Below, piece after piece: positions 52,226 through 61,466 of a DNA stretch of 64,000 bases. A program made the translations under genes and the position numbers. The notes beneath the pieces are model-generated. The model was not told the origin of the DNA, did not search any database, and saw nothing but the letters and a program-made list of their open reading frames with translations. The stretch is from Methylomicrobium agile (lineage in GTDB: Bacteria; Pseudomonadota; Gammaproteobacteria; Methylococcales; Methylomonadaceae), in NCBI RefSeq assembly GCF_000733855.1, contig NZ_JPOJ01000001.1:2108001-2172000 (forward strand), written 5' to 3'. How positions within the stretch are numbered: the first letter of the stretch is position 1; every line of letters starts with the position of its first letter.

Positions 52226-53137
52226 TCATCCCTGCTGTTTGCTGATGAGATGGCGTTGTTGGCTCGGGGTCGGGTTCTTTTTGATCTTGACCGCATCCTC
52301 GGCGATCGAAAAACTTTCGATCGCTCCGATGACAACCAGAGCTTCCAAGGCTTTACGCAATCTCAGCTTGAAGTCCCGAAGATTGGTTGTGCTGCTGCCG
52401 CTCAAACGATGAAGCGTGTCGACCTTCAGCGGATAAGGGGCAGCGTGGGAAGATAAAAAACCATGCAGCCACAGAGCCAGCGGCTGTTTGCGCAATTTGT
52501 GCCGCTGCTCGAATTGAATGTGGGTATAGCCGTCTTCAAACAGTCGCAGCATCGATTCGGTCAGCTCGACAATGTAGCGCTGGGTTGTCTCGTCTCGGTA
52601 ATACCGTAGAAAGCCTTTTTCGCCGTAACTGTCGCGGCCCTGGAAGGTGATCTCGACAAAGGCTCCGCCCAAGCGGGCCATCGATTCTTTCAGCCATTCG
52701 TGCTGACTTTTGCCGGTACCTTTGCCGAGAGCGGTCAGCAGCGCATGGGCGCTGAAGGTGACGCTGAACCCCGGCAACTGTTGCCTGGACAGATGCACGA
52801 TTTGCATCCAGACATCCAGATCCGACTGGATCAGTTGTATGCCCAGAAAACGGACTTCGATACCGTCTACCGACGCCAGCAAGGTACGTTTTTTGTAGGC
52901 AATGCGTTCTTTGCCCTGGATGCCGGCAAATAAGGCACTGCGTAAACAGGCATTGGGAGTGCCTCGCATCGTTGTCGGCCAACTGGGAATCGCCGTCAAC
53001 GGTTCGACAACGCGCAGCTGAGCTTTTTTGCGCTTGACCAATTGTTCGAATCGGGCGGAAAGATCGTTGGGGTTGATGGGGTCCGAGTTTTGACCATTCA
53101 TTTCTGAAGGTTCTGAGGGAGCGCGACAATTTTTCAT
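52226..53137 (-). CDS. trfA: TrfA-type plasmid replication initiator
   Basis: 303 aa. TrfA family: PTTMRGTPNACLRSALFAGI, RTLLASVDGIEVRFLGIQL, LDVWMQIVHLSRQQLPG, FSAHALLTALGKGTGKSQHEWL (in parts), then the second winged-helix part RHKLRKQPLALWLHGFLSSHA. RK2 TrfA is longer (382 aa), mostly by its N-terminus. It binds iterons to open the origin; the iteron array ends six bases past its stop. Its presence implies that the element can replicate as a plasmid. Confidence 0.9.
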   Translation of the reverse strand: MKNCRAPSEPSEMNGQNSDPINPNDLSARFEQLVKRKKAQLRVVEPLTAIPSWPTTMRGTPNACLRSALFAGIQGKERIAYKKRTLLASVDGIEVRFLGIQLIQSDLDVWMQIVHLSRQQLPGFSVTFSAHALLTALGKGTGKSQHEWLKESMARLGGAFVEITFQGRDSYGEKGFLRYYRDETTQRYIVELTESMLRLFEDGYTHIQFEQRHKLRKQPLALWLHGFLSSHAAPYPLKVDTLHRLSGSSTTNLRDFKLRLRKALEALVVIGAIESFSIAEDAVKIKKNPTPSQQRHLISKQQG

Positions 53138-53144
53138 CGTCGCC

Positions 53145-53609
53145 TCACTTCAACAGGCTCTTAGGGTTGCAGCCTTGTTTCAGGATGGTCTTAGGAACCG
53201 GTATGCGCTCGATGAGAGCGTGGTCTTCCGCTGTCATGTCGAGTTGGTGATGACAATACTTCCGCCAGGCGCGCTCGATGCCTTCCTTGTCACTTGAGTT
53301 TGAAGATGTAACGGTTTTGTTGTCGACACCAGGCTTAATTGACGATAAGTCTGAGTCGGATGACGAAATCGGAATCGGATTATCGATCTGCCGGACGACA
53401 TGCTCGATCGACGCCGACCGTAATGCCGCGCCACCGAGTTCACCACCTTGCCAGGCATGATCGAGGCGCCAGGGCAGTTCAGATGGATCATTGGGTAACA
53501 GCGACGCGATCACAGCCTCGCTCACCTCTGCCGATGGGGCATGATGAGCGCAACCCGTGCTCAACAGTGAGTTTATGAGGAGGAAGGAGGGCAGGGATTT
53601 CGATTTCAT
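53145..53609 (-). CDS. Small exported protein, possibly a lipoprotein
   Basis: 154 aa from the ATG at 53609. N-terminal FLLINSLLSTGCAHH is a signal segment with a possible lipobox (STGC). The remainder is Ser-rich, then ERAWRKYCHHQLDMTAEDHALIE (in parts). Such small lipoproteins are common in tra regions. Family not recognised. It lies directly upstream of trfA on the same strand and divergent from traI. Confidence 0.6.
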   Translation of the reverse strand: MKSKSLPSFLLINSLLSTGCAHHAPSAEVSEAVIASLLPNDPSELPWRLDHAWQGGELGGAALRSASIEHVVRQIDNPIPISSSDSDLSSIKPGVDNKTVTSSNSSDKEGIERAWRKYCHHQLDMTAEDHALIERIPVPKTILKQGCNPKSLLK

Positions 53610-53738
53610 GGTGGCTCCGGGATGATTTGAAAAATCACCACCGTAGAAGTAATCAAGCGTTGCATTAACGTAAAAGATTGGGCTTTTTGACATCTTTTGT
53701 CAGGCACGCGGCCCCGATGTTTGCCACGATGAACCGTT

Positions 53739-55676
53739 ATGGGAAAAATTTACACTGACTTCATCAGCCGCCTGGGGAACCGTCTGTTTGGCCAACGTCC
53801 GGCGTTATCAACCGTTCAGACGCCACCGCCCGAAGAGGAGATTCCACGCTACCCGCCGTTCATGAAAGGGCTGCCAGCGGCGCCGGTCGAGCGCATCCTG
53901 GCAAGCCAAGTCGAACTGATCAAAGCGATCGAACATGCGCTGTCCTTGCCGGACGATCTGTATCAGACCATCGCCGAACCCGTCATTGCGCGTTACGCGG
54001 CCTTCAGCCATCTGTTGCCGGCCTCGGAATCGCACCATCATCGGGGTGCCGGCGGTCTGTTCCGGCATGGCTTGGAGGTGGCGCATTGGGCAACGCAGGC
54101 CGCGCAAGGCTGTTTGTTTGCCACCCAGGCCACGCCGCGCGAACGCAAAGAGCAAGAACTGCGTTGGCGCCTGGCGGTGTGTTTTGCGGGCTTGCTGCAT
54201 GACATCGGTAAACCGGTTTCCGATATCGCTGTCGTCGACAGAGAGGGCGAGCATCTCTGGAATCCCTGCGAGGAAAATCTGACCGACTGGGCATACCAAC
54301 ATGGCATCGACCGTTATTTTTTGCGCTGGCGGGAAAACCGTCATAAGCGCCATGAACAGTTCTCCGCCCTGGTGATCGAGCGGGTGCTCACCCGGGCTTC
54401 GAGGACTTACCTGTTGGCGCCAGGTCCCGACATCATGCAGGCGATGCTGGAAGCTATCCACGGCCTGGACCGCGGTGCGAAATTATATGAACTGGTCATG
54501 GCGGCGGATCGGAAGAGCGTCGAGCGTGACCTGAAGGCGCATTATCATACCGTCGATTCGGCGATGGGGATGCCGGTTGAAAAATACCTGTTCGATGCGA
54601 TGCGGCGCTTGATCAAGTCGGGACACTGGCTGGCCAATGAAAAGGGCGCGCGCCTCTGGCGGTTCAAGGAAGGCATTCATATTGTCTGGCGGACCGGCGC
54701 TCAGGATATCGTTGACCTGCTCGCCAAAGACAAAGTCCCCGGCATTCCGCGCGATGAAGATACCTTGGCCGATATTTTGATCGAGCGCGGCTTGGCAATT
54801 CCGAAGACCTTGCCTGATGGCCGGCATTATCGCTATTGGCGCATGCAGCCTCAGGGATTGGATGTGGTTTTGTACATGCTGCGTCTGGCTTCAACGGAAT
54901 TGATTTATAGCAATGAGCCACCGGTCGCCATCGAAGGGATCGAGGTCGATGAAGACCTCCAGGCAGTCGTTAAAGCTGAATCGGAACAAGGCAAACCAGA
55001 GCTAGAGGCTCAACGGAATGCGCAGATGATAACAACCTTCGAGGGTGATGGCGCGATGGCCACGTCGGCAATGGGAATCAATCAAGAGCAGAATGACATG
55101 CTTGCTAGCAACCCGGAGGTTGCGACGGCGCCTGATCAACGGATCCTTCCGGAATACCCAGATCAGTTGAATAAGGATGAAATGGGTGACACGCCGTTAA
55201 ACCCGACTGCCGGGGTTGAACCGATCAACACGGATATGGCCATTTCTCAACATGCCGTACAACCCATCGAAAAGGCCGCCACATCGAAAAAATTAAAACG
55301 TCCAAACACTTCGCTCAATCCTGAGGCAAACAACGAACAACCAGTTATCCCTCCGTCCAAAATCGACAGTGTCGATGCAGCCAGAAATTGGCTATATGAT
55401 GCCCATGGCTTGGCTGGAGAATGGCTCATTCAGCTGGCTGACGAAATTAACTCGGGAAATTTACAGTGGGGCGTCGATCTGTTGGAGGCTCAGGGAAAAT
55501 GGTTATTGCCATTTCCGGACACGGCGCAAAAACTCCATGTCGAACAAAACCTATTCATCAAGACCCTGGAAGAGAAAGGCTGGCTGGTGACCGATGTTCT
55601 TTCCCCCATGCGTAAGGTACAGGTGATCAATCAGGTTCGGGGGTACTGTTGGCCCAGGAACCCAGTGGCTTTCTGA
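53739..55676 (+). CDS. traI: TraI relaxase (MOBH, TraI_2), N-terminal part
   Basis: 645 aa. TraI_2/MOBH relaxase: YPPFMKGLPAAP at the N-terminus, the metal site SHHHRGAGGLFRHGLEVAHWA (~residues 97-117; read in parts) and LLHDIGKPVSD (HD motif, ~152-162). It nicks oriT and leads the strand into the recipient. After a low-complexity linker (~420-540) comes VDAARNWLYDAHGLAGEWLI, which continues past a frameshift in the G run at 55639-55643. The last 12 residues of this frame (YCWPRNPVAF and before) are read in the wrong frame. Confidence 0.9.
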   Translation: MGKIYTDFISRLGNRLFGQRPALSTVQTPPPEEEIPRYPPFMKGLPAAPVERILASQVELIKAIEHALSLPDDLYQTIAEPVIARYAAFSHLLPASESHHHRGAGGLFRHGLEVAHWATQAAQGCLFATQATPRERKEQELRWRLAVCFAGLLHDIGKPVSDIAVVDREGEHLWNPCEENLTDWAYQHGIDRYFLRWRENRHKRHEQFSALVIERVLTRASRTYLLAPGPDIMQAMLEAIHGLDRGAKLYELVMAADRKSVERDLKAHYHTVDSAMGMPVEKYLFDAMRRLIKSGHWLANEKGARLWRFKEGIHIVWRTGAQDIVDLLAKDKVPGIPRDEDTLADILIERGLAIPKTLPDGRHYRYWRMQPQGLDVVLYMLRLASTELIYSNEPPVAIEGIEVDEDLQAVVKAESEQGKPELEAQRNAQMITTFEGDGAMATSAMGINQEQNDMLASNPEVATAPDQRILPEYPDQLNKDEMGDTPLNPTAGVEPINTDMAISQHAVQPIEKAATSKKLKRPNTSLNPEANNEQPVIPPSKIDSVDAARNWLYDAHGLAGEWLIQLADEINSGNLQWGVDLLEAQGKWLLPFPDTAQKLHVEQNLFIKTLEEKGWLVTDVLSPMRKVQVINQVRGYCWPRNPVAF

Positions 55677-56263
55677 AACAGCTCATTCAGGTACCCGGTT
55701 CGCTAGCCGTTGCCATGGAACAAGCTCCGAGAATTGCTGAACGAACACCTGTTAAGGACAAAAAGGTTAAACCTTTGCCAATCAGGTCTGAAAAGCCCGG
55801 GAAGCGGCTTGACCCCAATAAAGCTTCGATTGCAGATAATCCGGTGCCTGCAGAAACCCGGGCGGCCAAAGGACTAGCCGTGAAACCGGCGCAAGCCAAA
55901 CCCGAGGCATTTTCCCAGCCCAAACAGCAATCTGATCCTGAGTCATCCATTACCCAAAAGCCATCGAAACAAAAGTCCGCTGTCGATACCGTTTCGACCA
56001 AGCCCTTCGTGACGAAGGTGGCCCACAGTACGCCATCTGGCAGTCAAGCGGTCATGGCCTTGATCGACCAATTGAGAAAAACCAGGCCGGTTTCAAAAGC
56101 GGGTCCTGTTGACAAAGATTGGTGCCTTGTTGAGGAGTCTAACCTCGTTCAATGTCTGCAACAGCATCCCGGACTCAAGCGCAGCACGCTATTACGCGAG
56201 ATGGCTAGCCATCCCGATTGTCGAATCGAGAACGGTGACATCAAAGTCAGAATCGGTCCATGA
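55649..56263 (+). CDS. traI: TraI C-terminal part (split by a frameshift)
   Basis: 204 aa. In this frame the line before the start reads RGVLLAQEPSGFLKQLI, the natural continuation of QVINQVRG at the end of the TraI relaxase frame; one extra G at 55639-55643 would join them. A Lys/Pro-rich linker follows, then LVEESNLVQCLQQHPGLKRSTLLREM (in parts), a winged-helix-like tail. No ribosome site is clear; without the shift it would be made weakly or not at all. Overlaps traD by four bases. Confidence 0.78.
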   Translation: MAQEPSGFLKQLIQVPGSLAVAMEQAPRIAERTPVKDKKVKPLPIRSEKPGKRLDPNKASIADNPVPAETRAAKGLAVKPAQAKPEAFSQPKQQSDPESSITQKPSKQKSAVDTVSTKPFVTKVAHSTPSGSQAVMALIDQLRKTRPVSKAGPVDKDWCLVEESNLVQCLQQHPGLKRSTLLREMASHPDCRIENGDIKVRIGP

Positions 56264-58086
56264 AGTCCGATTACGATTATCAGTTTCCCTGGCGGCCTCT
56301 CTTCGAAGTCATTTCGATTACCGGCTGGCTCGGCGGCGCTGTCATGGCCTTTTGGGTCAACCGCTGGTCGGGTTTGCCGCGTGAGCCTTTCGACTGGCTA
56401 ATGGGGGTGTGCGGCCTCATGATATTGTGGCGATTGCCGCCCGCGATAAGTCTCTGGGTCCGCAAAAGACGCCTTCGGCAATTCCGGTTTCAGTATCTGG
56501 AAGCCGACAAGCTCAAGCAGTTTGTGAAACGCCACCCGGAAGAGTTATGGTTCGGCTGGGGTTTTGATTGGGTGCAAAGCCATGCCCAGCTCGCTTACGA
56601 AATTCTCAAACGCGATGTTTCCACCCTCATTCCGACGGATCATCAACGCATGGGCTCCGCCTGGATTCATGGGCTTGAAATTTCGGAAAGCGATGTCCGG
56701 CAGCCGCTTCCACATACGGCCGGCCATACCTTGATCGTCGGCACCACCGGCGCCGGCAAGACGCGGGCGTTCGATTTGCTGGTGACGCAGGCGGTGCTGC
56801 GCGGTGAAGCGGTGATCATCATCGATCCCAAAGGCGACAAGGACCTGATGGCATCAGCGAAGCGGGCCTGTCAATTGGCCAAGCGCCCGGATCGCTTCGT
56901 CTATTTCCATCCGGCCTTCCCGGAAGACAGCGTGCGTCTGGATCCCCTGCACAATTTCAACCGCCCTTCGGAAATTGCCAGCCGCATTACCGCCATTTCG
57001 CCGGGCGAGACGACCAATGATCCCTTCAAGGCATTTGGCCAGAAGTCATTGGACAACGTGATTCAAGGGCTCTTGGTGATCGAGGAAAGGCCGACCTTAG
57101 CCAAGCTGCGCCGTTATCTGGAAGGCGGCCCTTCCACCTTGGTCATTCAGGCTTTGGAACGCTATTACGACACCTGTCTAGGCGATTGGCGGCGGGAGGC
57201 CAGACCGTATTTAAAAGCGGCCAAAGACATTGATTCCAAAGCCGCCGGCCTGGTGCGCTTTTATCGGGAAGTTGTGCAGCACCAGGCGGCCAACCTGGAT
57301 CTGGAAGGCCTGTTATCGTTATTCGAACACGATCGCACCCATTTCAGCAAGATGGTGGCCTCCTTGATTCCGATCATGAATATGCTGACGTCTGGTCCTT
57401 TAGGACCTTTACTGTCGCCCAATCCGAATGATGTGGATGATCTTCGCCCCATCACCAATACCGGCCATATTATCGAAAAAGCGCAAGTGGCGTATATCGG
57501 CCTGGATTCTCTGTCGGATGGCTTGGTCGGCAGCGCGATTGGTTCGATTCTACTGGCCGATCTCGCCGCCGTTGCCGGTGATCGCTACAACTACGGGGCC
57601 TCGGACAGACCGGTGAATGTGTTTGTCGATGAAGCCGCCGAAGTGATCAATGATCCTTTCATTCAAGTCTTGAACAAAGGCCGCGGCGCCAAGATACGGT
57701 TGTTCATTGCCACCCAGACTTTTGCCGACTTTGCGGCGCGCACGGGCTCCCAGGATAAAGCCCGGCAGGTTCTCGGCAACGTCAATAATCTGATCGCCCT
57801 GCGCATCATGGATAGCGAAACCCAGCAGTACATTACCGACAATCTGCCCAAGACCCGGCTGAAATACATCATGCGTACTCAGGGTGTCGCCACCAGCGCG
57901 ACGAATCCCACGGTATTTTCCGGCAATGTCGGCGAGCGTTTGATGGAAGAGGAGGGCGATTTGTTTGCGCCGCAGCTGTTGGGGCAACTCCCTGACCTGC
58001 ATTACATCGCCAAATTGTCGGGCGGACGAATCGTTAAAGGCCGACTGCCGGTGCTGCGTTCAGTCCTCGACACCGGCAAGGATTGA
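56260..58086 (+). CDS. traD: TraD, type IV coupling protein
   Basis: 608 aa. Two N-terminal membrane segments (~residues 23-38 and 46-66), then the hexameric ATPase: Walker A VGTTGAGKTRAF (~161-172), Walker B AVIIIDPKGDKDLM (~184-197) and VFVDEAAEVIND (~450-461), followed by IRLFIATQTFADFA and NNLIALRIMD. It brings the relaxase-DNA complex to the secretion channel. Follows traI with ATGA overlap and overlaps the DUF4400 gene, as traI-traD-DUF4400 do in SXT. Confidence 0.92.
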   Translation: MKSDYDYQFPWRPLFEVISITGWLGGAVMAFWVNRWSGLPREPFDWLMGVCGLMILWRLPPAISLWVRKRRLRQFRFQYLEADKLKQFVKRHPEELWFGWGFDWVQSHAQLAYEILKRDVSTLIPTDHQRMGSAWIHGLEISESDVRQPLPHTAGHTLIVGTTGAGKTRAFDLLVTQAVLRGEAVIIIDPKGDKDLMASAKRACQLAKRPDRFVYFHPAFPEDSVRLDPLHNFNRPSEIASRITAISPGETTNDPFKAFGQKSLDNVIQGLLVIEERPTLAKLRRYLEGGPSTLVIQALERYYDTCLGDWRREARPYLKAAKDIDSKAAGLVRFYREVVQHQAANLDLEGLLSLFEHDRTHFSKMVASLIPIMNMLTSGPLGPLLSPNPNDVDDLRPITNTGHIIEKAQVAYIGLDSLSDGLVGSAIGSILLADLAAVAGDRYNYGASDRPVNVFVDEAAEVINDPFIQVLNKGRGAKIRLFIATQTFADFAARTGSQDKARQVLGNVNNLIALRIMDSETQQYITDNLPKTRLKYIMRTQGVATSATNPTVFSGNVGERLMEEEGDLFAPQLLGQLPDLHYIAKLSGGRIVKGRLPVLRSVLDTGKD

Positions 58087-58721
58087 ACGTGCAGCGTAAT
58101 TTATTGCTCAGCTTGATGATCTGGCTCTTGGAAATCGTTCTGGTGGCCTGCCTGGTCTCGGATCGTTGGACCAGGGAGATTCAAACGGCCGAGGACCACA
58201 TGCTGATCGCCTATATCGGCGTCGAGAAAGAGGCGGAAATCCGCCGGACCAGCCAACAAGGGTTTGATAGGCTCTTCGTAAGTACCGGAATCCGGGAGAG
58301 CGTCTACCACTACTTCATTCCGACCGAACGCGAACGGCAACTATCGAAAGGTTTTGAAGATGTCGGCCGCCGGGATTTCTTTCCGTTTATCCAAAGCCGA
58401 CTGGATGTGCTTTGGGAGACCGTGTACCAGATGATCAAACGGTTGATCATGGCGTGGATGTGGTGGCCGTTGTTGGCTGTCACCCTCATGCCCTTTGCAA
58501 TCGACGGTCTGATTCGACGCAAAATCAGCCAGACCAATTTCGATTATCCCAGCCCCATGGCGCATCGCTACAGTCTTTATCTGATGCTGGGCGCCGTCTA
58601 TCTGTTGTTCATGGGGCTAACGCTGCCGTTTCCGGTGCCGCCGCAAGCGATCCCAGTCGGCATCTTTGTGGTAGCGGCTGCCCTGAATGTGTTTTTGGCC
58701 AATACCCAGAAGCGAGTTTAA
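58083..58721 (+). CDS. DUF4400 integrating-element membrane protein
   Basis: 212 aa (TTG at 58083; GTG at 58089 is as likely). Membrane segments near residues 4-20 (LLLSLMIWLLEIVLVACLV), ~115-137 (LIMAWMWWPLLAVTLMPFA) and ~165-205. Matches the DUF4400 family found after traD in SXT-like elements (the S043 position). Function unknown; probably accessory to the coupling protein. Confidence 0.8.
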   Translation: MNVQRNLLLSLMIWLLEIVLVACLVSDRWTREIQTAEDHMLIAYIGVEKEAEIRRTSQQGFDRLFVSTGIRESVYHYFIPTERERQLSKGFEDVGRRDFFPFIQSRLDVLWETVYQMIKRLIMAWMWWPLLAVTLMPFAIDGLIRRKISQTNFDYPSPMAHRYSLYLMLGAVYLLFMGLTLPFPVPPQAIPVGIFVVAAALNVFLANTQKRV

Positions 58722-58851
58722 CGGTTTTTTCCATAGCATTACAACGCAGTGAATCAGGAAAACACGTAGATCGGGATGACATTCGATTCAAACGCTTTAT
58801 TTTTACATCCGGAAAACTTGAATTTCACTGAAACTTTCTTCAACGAGGCAA

Positions 58852-58905
58852 ATGAGTTAAAAAAATACTTTCTATAACTCATATGGTTGCTTATTATGAG
58901 TTATA
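58852..58905. promoter_or_regulatory. Palindromic operator upstream of fic
   Basis: TATAACTCATA (58873-58883) and its complement TATGAGTTATA (58895-58905) form an exact inverted repeat; a third half site ATGAGTTA lies at 58852-58859. The Fic protein has a C-terminal winged helix and is the natural candidate to bind it. Confidence 0.7.
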
Positions 58906-58924
58906 AGAGGAGGAGATATCACTC

Positions 58925-60037
58925 ATGATCTGGAACTGGCAGCAGCCTGACTGGCCTGATTTTAGCTACGACCCATCCCGGATTGAGGAAAGCGAAAAGC
59001 GGCTGCTGCTGGGCGCCGGTCTTTTATTCGGCGCTTTTAGACACCTTGGCGAAGATGACAAGCGGCAATTAACCATCGAGTTGATCAGTAATGAAGCCCT
59101 GAAAACCTCCGAGATTGAAGGAGAAACCCTTAACCGCGATAGTCTTCAGTCCTCTATTCGCCGCCAATTCGGCTTGCTGTCTGACAATCGCAAAGTCTCC
59201 CCGGCTGAACAAGGCATCGCGGAATTGATGGTGTCGTTGTATCGGGGGTTTGCTGCGCCTCTGTCCCATACCCTGCTATTCGAATGGCATCAAATGCTGG
59301 CGAATGGTCGCCGTGACCTGCATGACATCGGTCGATACCGGACTCACCCGGAGCCGATGCAAATCGTGTCCGACGCCGTCTATGCGCCAAAAGTGCATTT
59401 TGAAGCCCCCCCATCCGAGCAAATGATGCCGGAGATGGATCGGTTTATTGCCTGGTTTAACGATACAGCACCAGAGGGAAAAAACCCGCTGCCGGCTTTA
59501 TTGCGCGCCGGCATGGCCCATCTCTATTTTGTCAGCATCCATCCCTTCGAAGATGGCAATGGCCGTATTGGAAGGGCGCTTGCCGAAAAGGCGCTGGCTC
59601 AATGTCTGGGTCAACCGACCCTGATTGCACTTGCCACCACCATCGAACGCCACAAAAAGTCCTACTACGAAGCGCTTGAGCGCGCCAATCGACACAACGA
59701 GATTACTGATTGGCTGATCTATTTCGCGGATCGGGTGATAGCCGCTCAAGCCTATACCCAAAGCTGGATCGAGTTTTTGATCAAAAAAACCAAATTGTAT
59801 GATCGGCTACGGGGCCAATTGAATGCGCGTCAGGAAAAAGCGCTGGCCAGGATGTTCCGGGAAGGACCGGAAGGCTTCACGGGCGGGCTGAGTGCCGAAA
59901 AATACATCAACATCACCGGCGCAACCCGAGCCACCGCGACACGGGATTTGCAGGACTTGGTCGGCAAGGGCGCGTTGTCAAGGACAGGCGAAAGGAAGCA
60001 TACTCGTTATCATCTCTACCTGGACGCCATCGTTTAA
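58925..60037 (+). CDS. Fic-domain AMP-transferase with DNA-binding C-terminus
   Basis: 370 aa, with AGGAGG before the ATG. N-terminal DUF4172-like part; the inhibitory helix motif TSEIEGE (~residues 60-66) marks a class II Fic, whose Glu blocks ATP. Core Fic motif HPFEDGNGRIGRA (~206-218) with catalytic His. The C-terminal ~60 residues (EKYINITGATRATATRDLQDL in parts, GALSRTG) are a winged helix. Class II Fic proteins AMPylate unknown targets and often regulate their own gene. Confidence 0.9.
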   Translation: MIWNWQQPDWPDFSYDPSRIEESEKRLLLGAGLLFGAFRHLGEDDKRQLTIELISNEALKTSEIEGETLNRDSLQSSIRRQFGLLSDNRKVSPAEQGIAELMVSLYRGFAAPLSHTLLFEWHQMLANGRRDLHDIGRYRTHPEPMQIVSDAVYAPKVHFEAPPSEQMMPEMDRFIAWFNDTAPEGKNPLPALLRAGMAHLYFVSIHPFEDGNGRIGRALAEKALAQCLGQPTLIALATTIERHKKSYYEALERANRHNEITDWLIYFADRVIAAQAYTQSWIEFLIKKTKLYDRLRGQLNARQEKALARMFREGPEGFTGGLSAEKYINITGATRATATRDLQDLVGKGALSRTGERKHTRYHLYLDAIV

Positions 60038-60122
60038 ATCTTCAATGTGTCTGATGAATTCGCAATCCCCATGGACCTTAGCAATCAATAAAATTGCTCG
60101 AAAGCAGCCGATGCAATTATCC

Positions 60123-60602
60123 TCAGTAAGGCGTTCCGTTCTTGTGGGTGAAGTGCCATTTGCCGTCCTTGAGATCGGCTTGGATATCATCGTCCGGGTA
60201 CGCCCCCTGATCTCCGGGAGTTCTATCGCCGATCTCGAGGTAGACGACGACTTCGGAAGTGTCGTTTATCAAGTGGTGTGCATTACTCGTTCCGGCCTTA
60301 AAGCCAGCGCACATGCCCGGCGCGAGTTGAGTATTGCCCTCGTCAGTTCGCAGCGTCGGATAGCCGCTGAGGATGTAGATGAACTCGTCCTGTTTGGTGT
60401 GACTATGGCGAAGAGCAGAGAGCGATTTCGGGGCGAGATGGGTTAAGTTGACGCCAAAGTTGGTTAGACCGAAGAGATCGCCAAGTTGCCGCTTTTCTCT
60501 CCCCTTCATTCGCGAGGCAAATGGTTCAGGATAATTCGAGGGCTTGGTGCGAGGCGGCACTTCGGCCGCTTGCACCGCGATGGGGGGCTTAGGATTGCTC
60601 AT
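60123..60602 (-). CDS. Cupin-domain protein
   Basis: 159 aa. Single cupin with motif 1 SALRHSHTKQDEFIYILSGYP (~residues 64-84; read in parts) and motif 2 LAPGMCAGFKAGTSNAHHL. His residues in RHSH and the Glu of DEF would bind a metal. Substrate unknown. It is followed upstream by an NTF2-like gene and a broken cupin gene, a small metabolic or detoxifying cluster. Confidence 0.82.
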   Translation of the reverse strand: MSNPKPPIAVQAAEVPPRTKPSNYPEPFASRMKGREKRQLGDLFGLTNFGVNLTHLAPKSLSALRHSHTKQDEFIYILSGYPTLRTDEGNTQLAPGMCAGFKAGTSNAHHLINDTSEVVVYLEIGDRTPGDQGAYPDDDIQADLKDGKWHFTHKNGTPY

Positions 60603-60632
60603 GGGCTGTACTTTTGTGGGGAGGAGTGAGGT

Positions 60633-60989
60633 TCATGGCTCGTAGTGCGCCTGAGCGCGGAAGATCAGGCCGGCTTCATTGAAGTGGAAAACCTCGGCCA
60701 CACGTTTGCCGGTGGCGCCCACGTAGTGAATCACGACGCTGTTGACTCCAATCAGCGTGCATAGGGGGTTGAAGCGCAAGTTCGGGAAAAGTGTCAGTGC
60801 CTTGGCCCAGTAGTCGCCGACTGCCTGCTTGCCTTGAAGCCGACCTTCCGGATTGCCGGTCACTTGGATGATAAGCGGCGAGGACATTTCGAAGTCATCG
60901 GTGTAGTGGGCCAGGATGCGCGGTAGGTCATGCGCATTCCAGGCATCGAGCCAGTTCTTGGTAAAGTGTTCGGCGAGTTCTCTGTTCAT
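60633..60989 (-). CDS. SnoaL/NTF2-like protein
   Basis: 118 aa from the ATG at 60989; the frame extends upstream but the NTF2 fold starts at NRELAEHFTKNWLDAWNAHDLPRILAHYTDDFEM (in parts). Cone-shaped NTF2-like fold, with WNAHDLPRILAHYTDDF as the usual first helix. Function not assignable. Thirty bases from the cupin gene, on the same strand. Confidence 0.78.
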   Translation of the reverse strand: MNRELAEHFTKNWLDAWNAHDLPRILAHYTDDFEMSSPLIIQVTGNPEGRLQGKQAVGDYWAKALTLFPNLRFNPLCTLIGVNSVVIHYVGATGKRVAEVFHFNEAGLIFRAQAHYEP

Positions 60990-61088
60990 TGGATAGGGGG
61001 CTTGTTGTGGTCTGTACTTGGCGTTCGCGTTAACCGGCGAACAAAAAGTGGCGCACACGCCCCTTTTTGCAAGCCAGCGTTGAACGCG

Positions 61089-61417
61089 TTATTTTGCATC
61101 CAAAAAATCTCCGCGCGGCGGAGTGAATATATCCAATACTTCTCCTGCCTTCAATATTTCAATACTGTGCGGCACGTTGGCGGGGATAGTGTATGAATCT
61201 CCCGGACCAATTTCTTGGTCATACCCCGAAAATTTTATTCGGTATTTCCCAGCCAGAACGAATCCACTCTGTTCATTTGGGTGATCGTGTAGGGGCACAC
61301 CCTATCGCCAGGCTTGTAAACCATTTTGGTAATCATGGCGTCATGGCCATGTGACAAAACCAAGAAAAAAACTCCGTAGTTTGTTTTCCTTACTCCATCT
61401 TTAGTAGTGACAATCAT
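61089..61417 (-). pseudogene. Cupin gene broken by a frameshift
   Basis: TTKDGVRKTNYGVFFLVLSHGHDAMITKM then VYKPGDRV in one frame, and PLHDHPNEQSGFVLAGKYRIKF, GDSYTIPANVPHSIEIL in another. Joining them across the shift near 61298 gives a normal ~110-aa cupin with the HDHPNEQ metal motif. Confidence 0.78.
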
Positions 61418-61466
61418 ATTTTTTCCTTCTTGGAGTGCATGCTGTTCGCTAGTTGCTAAGCGCCTC

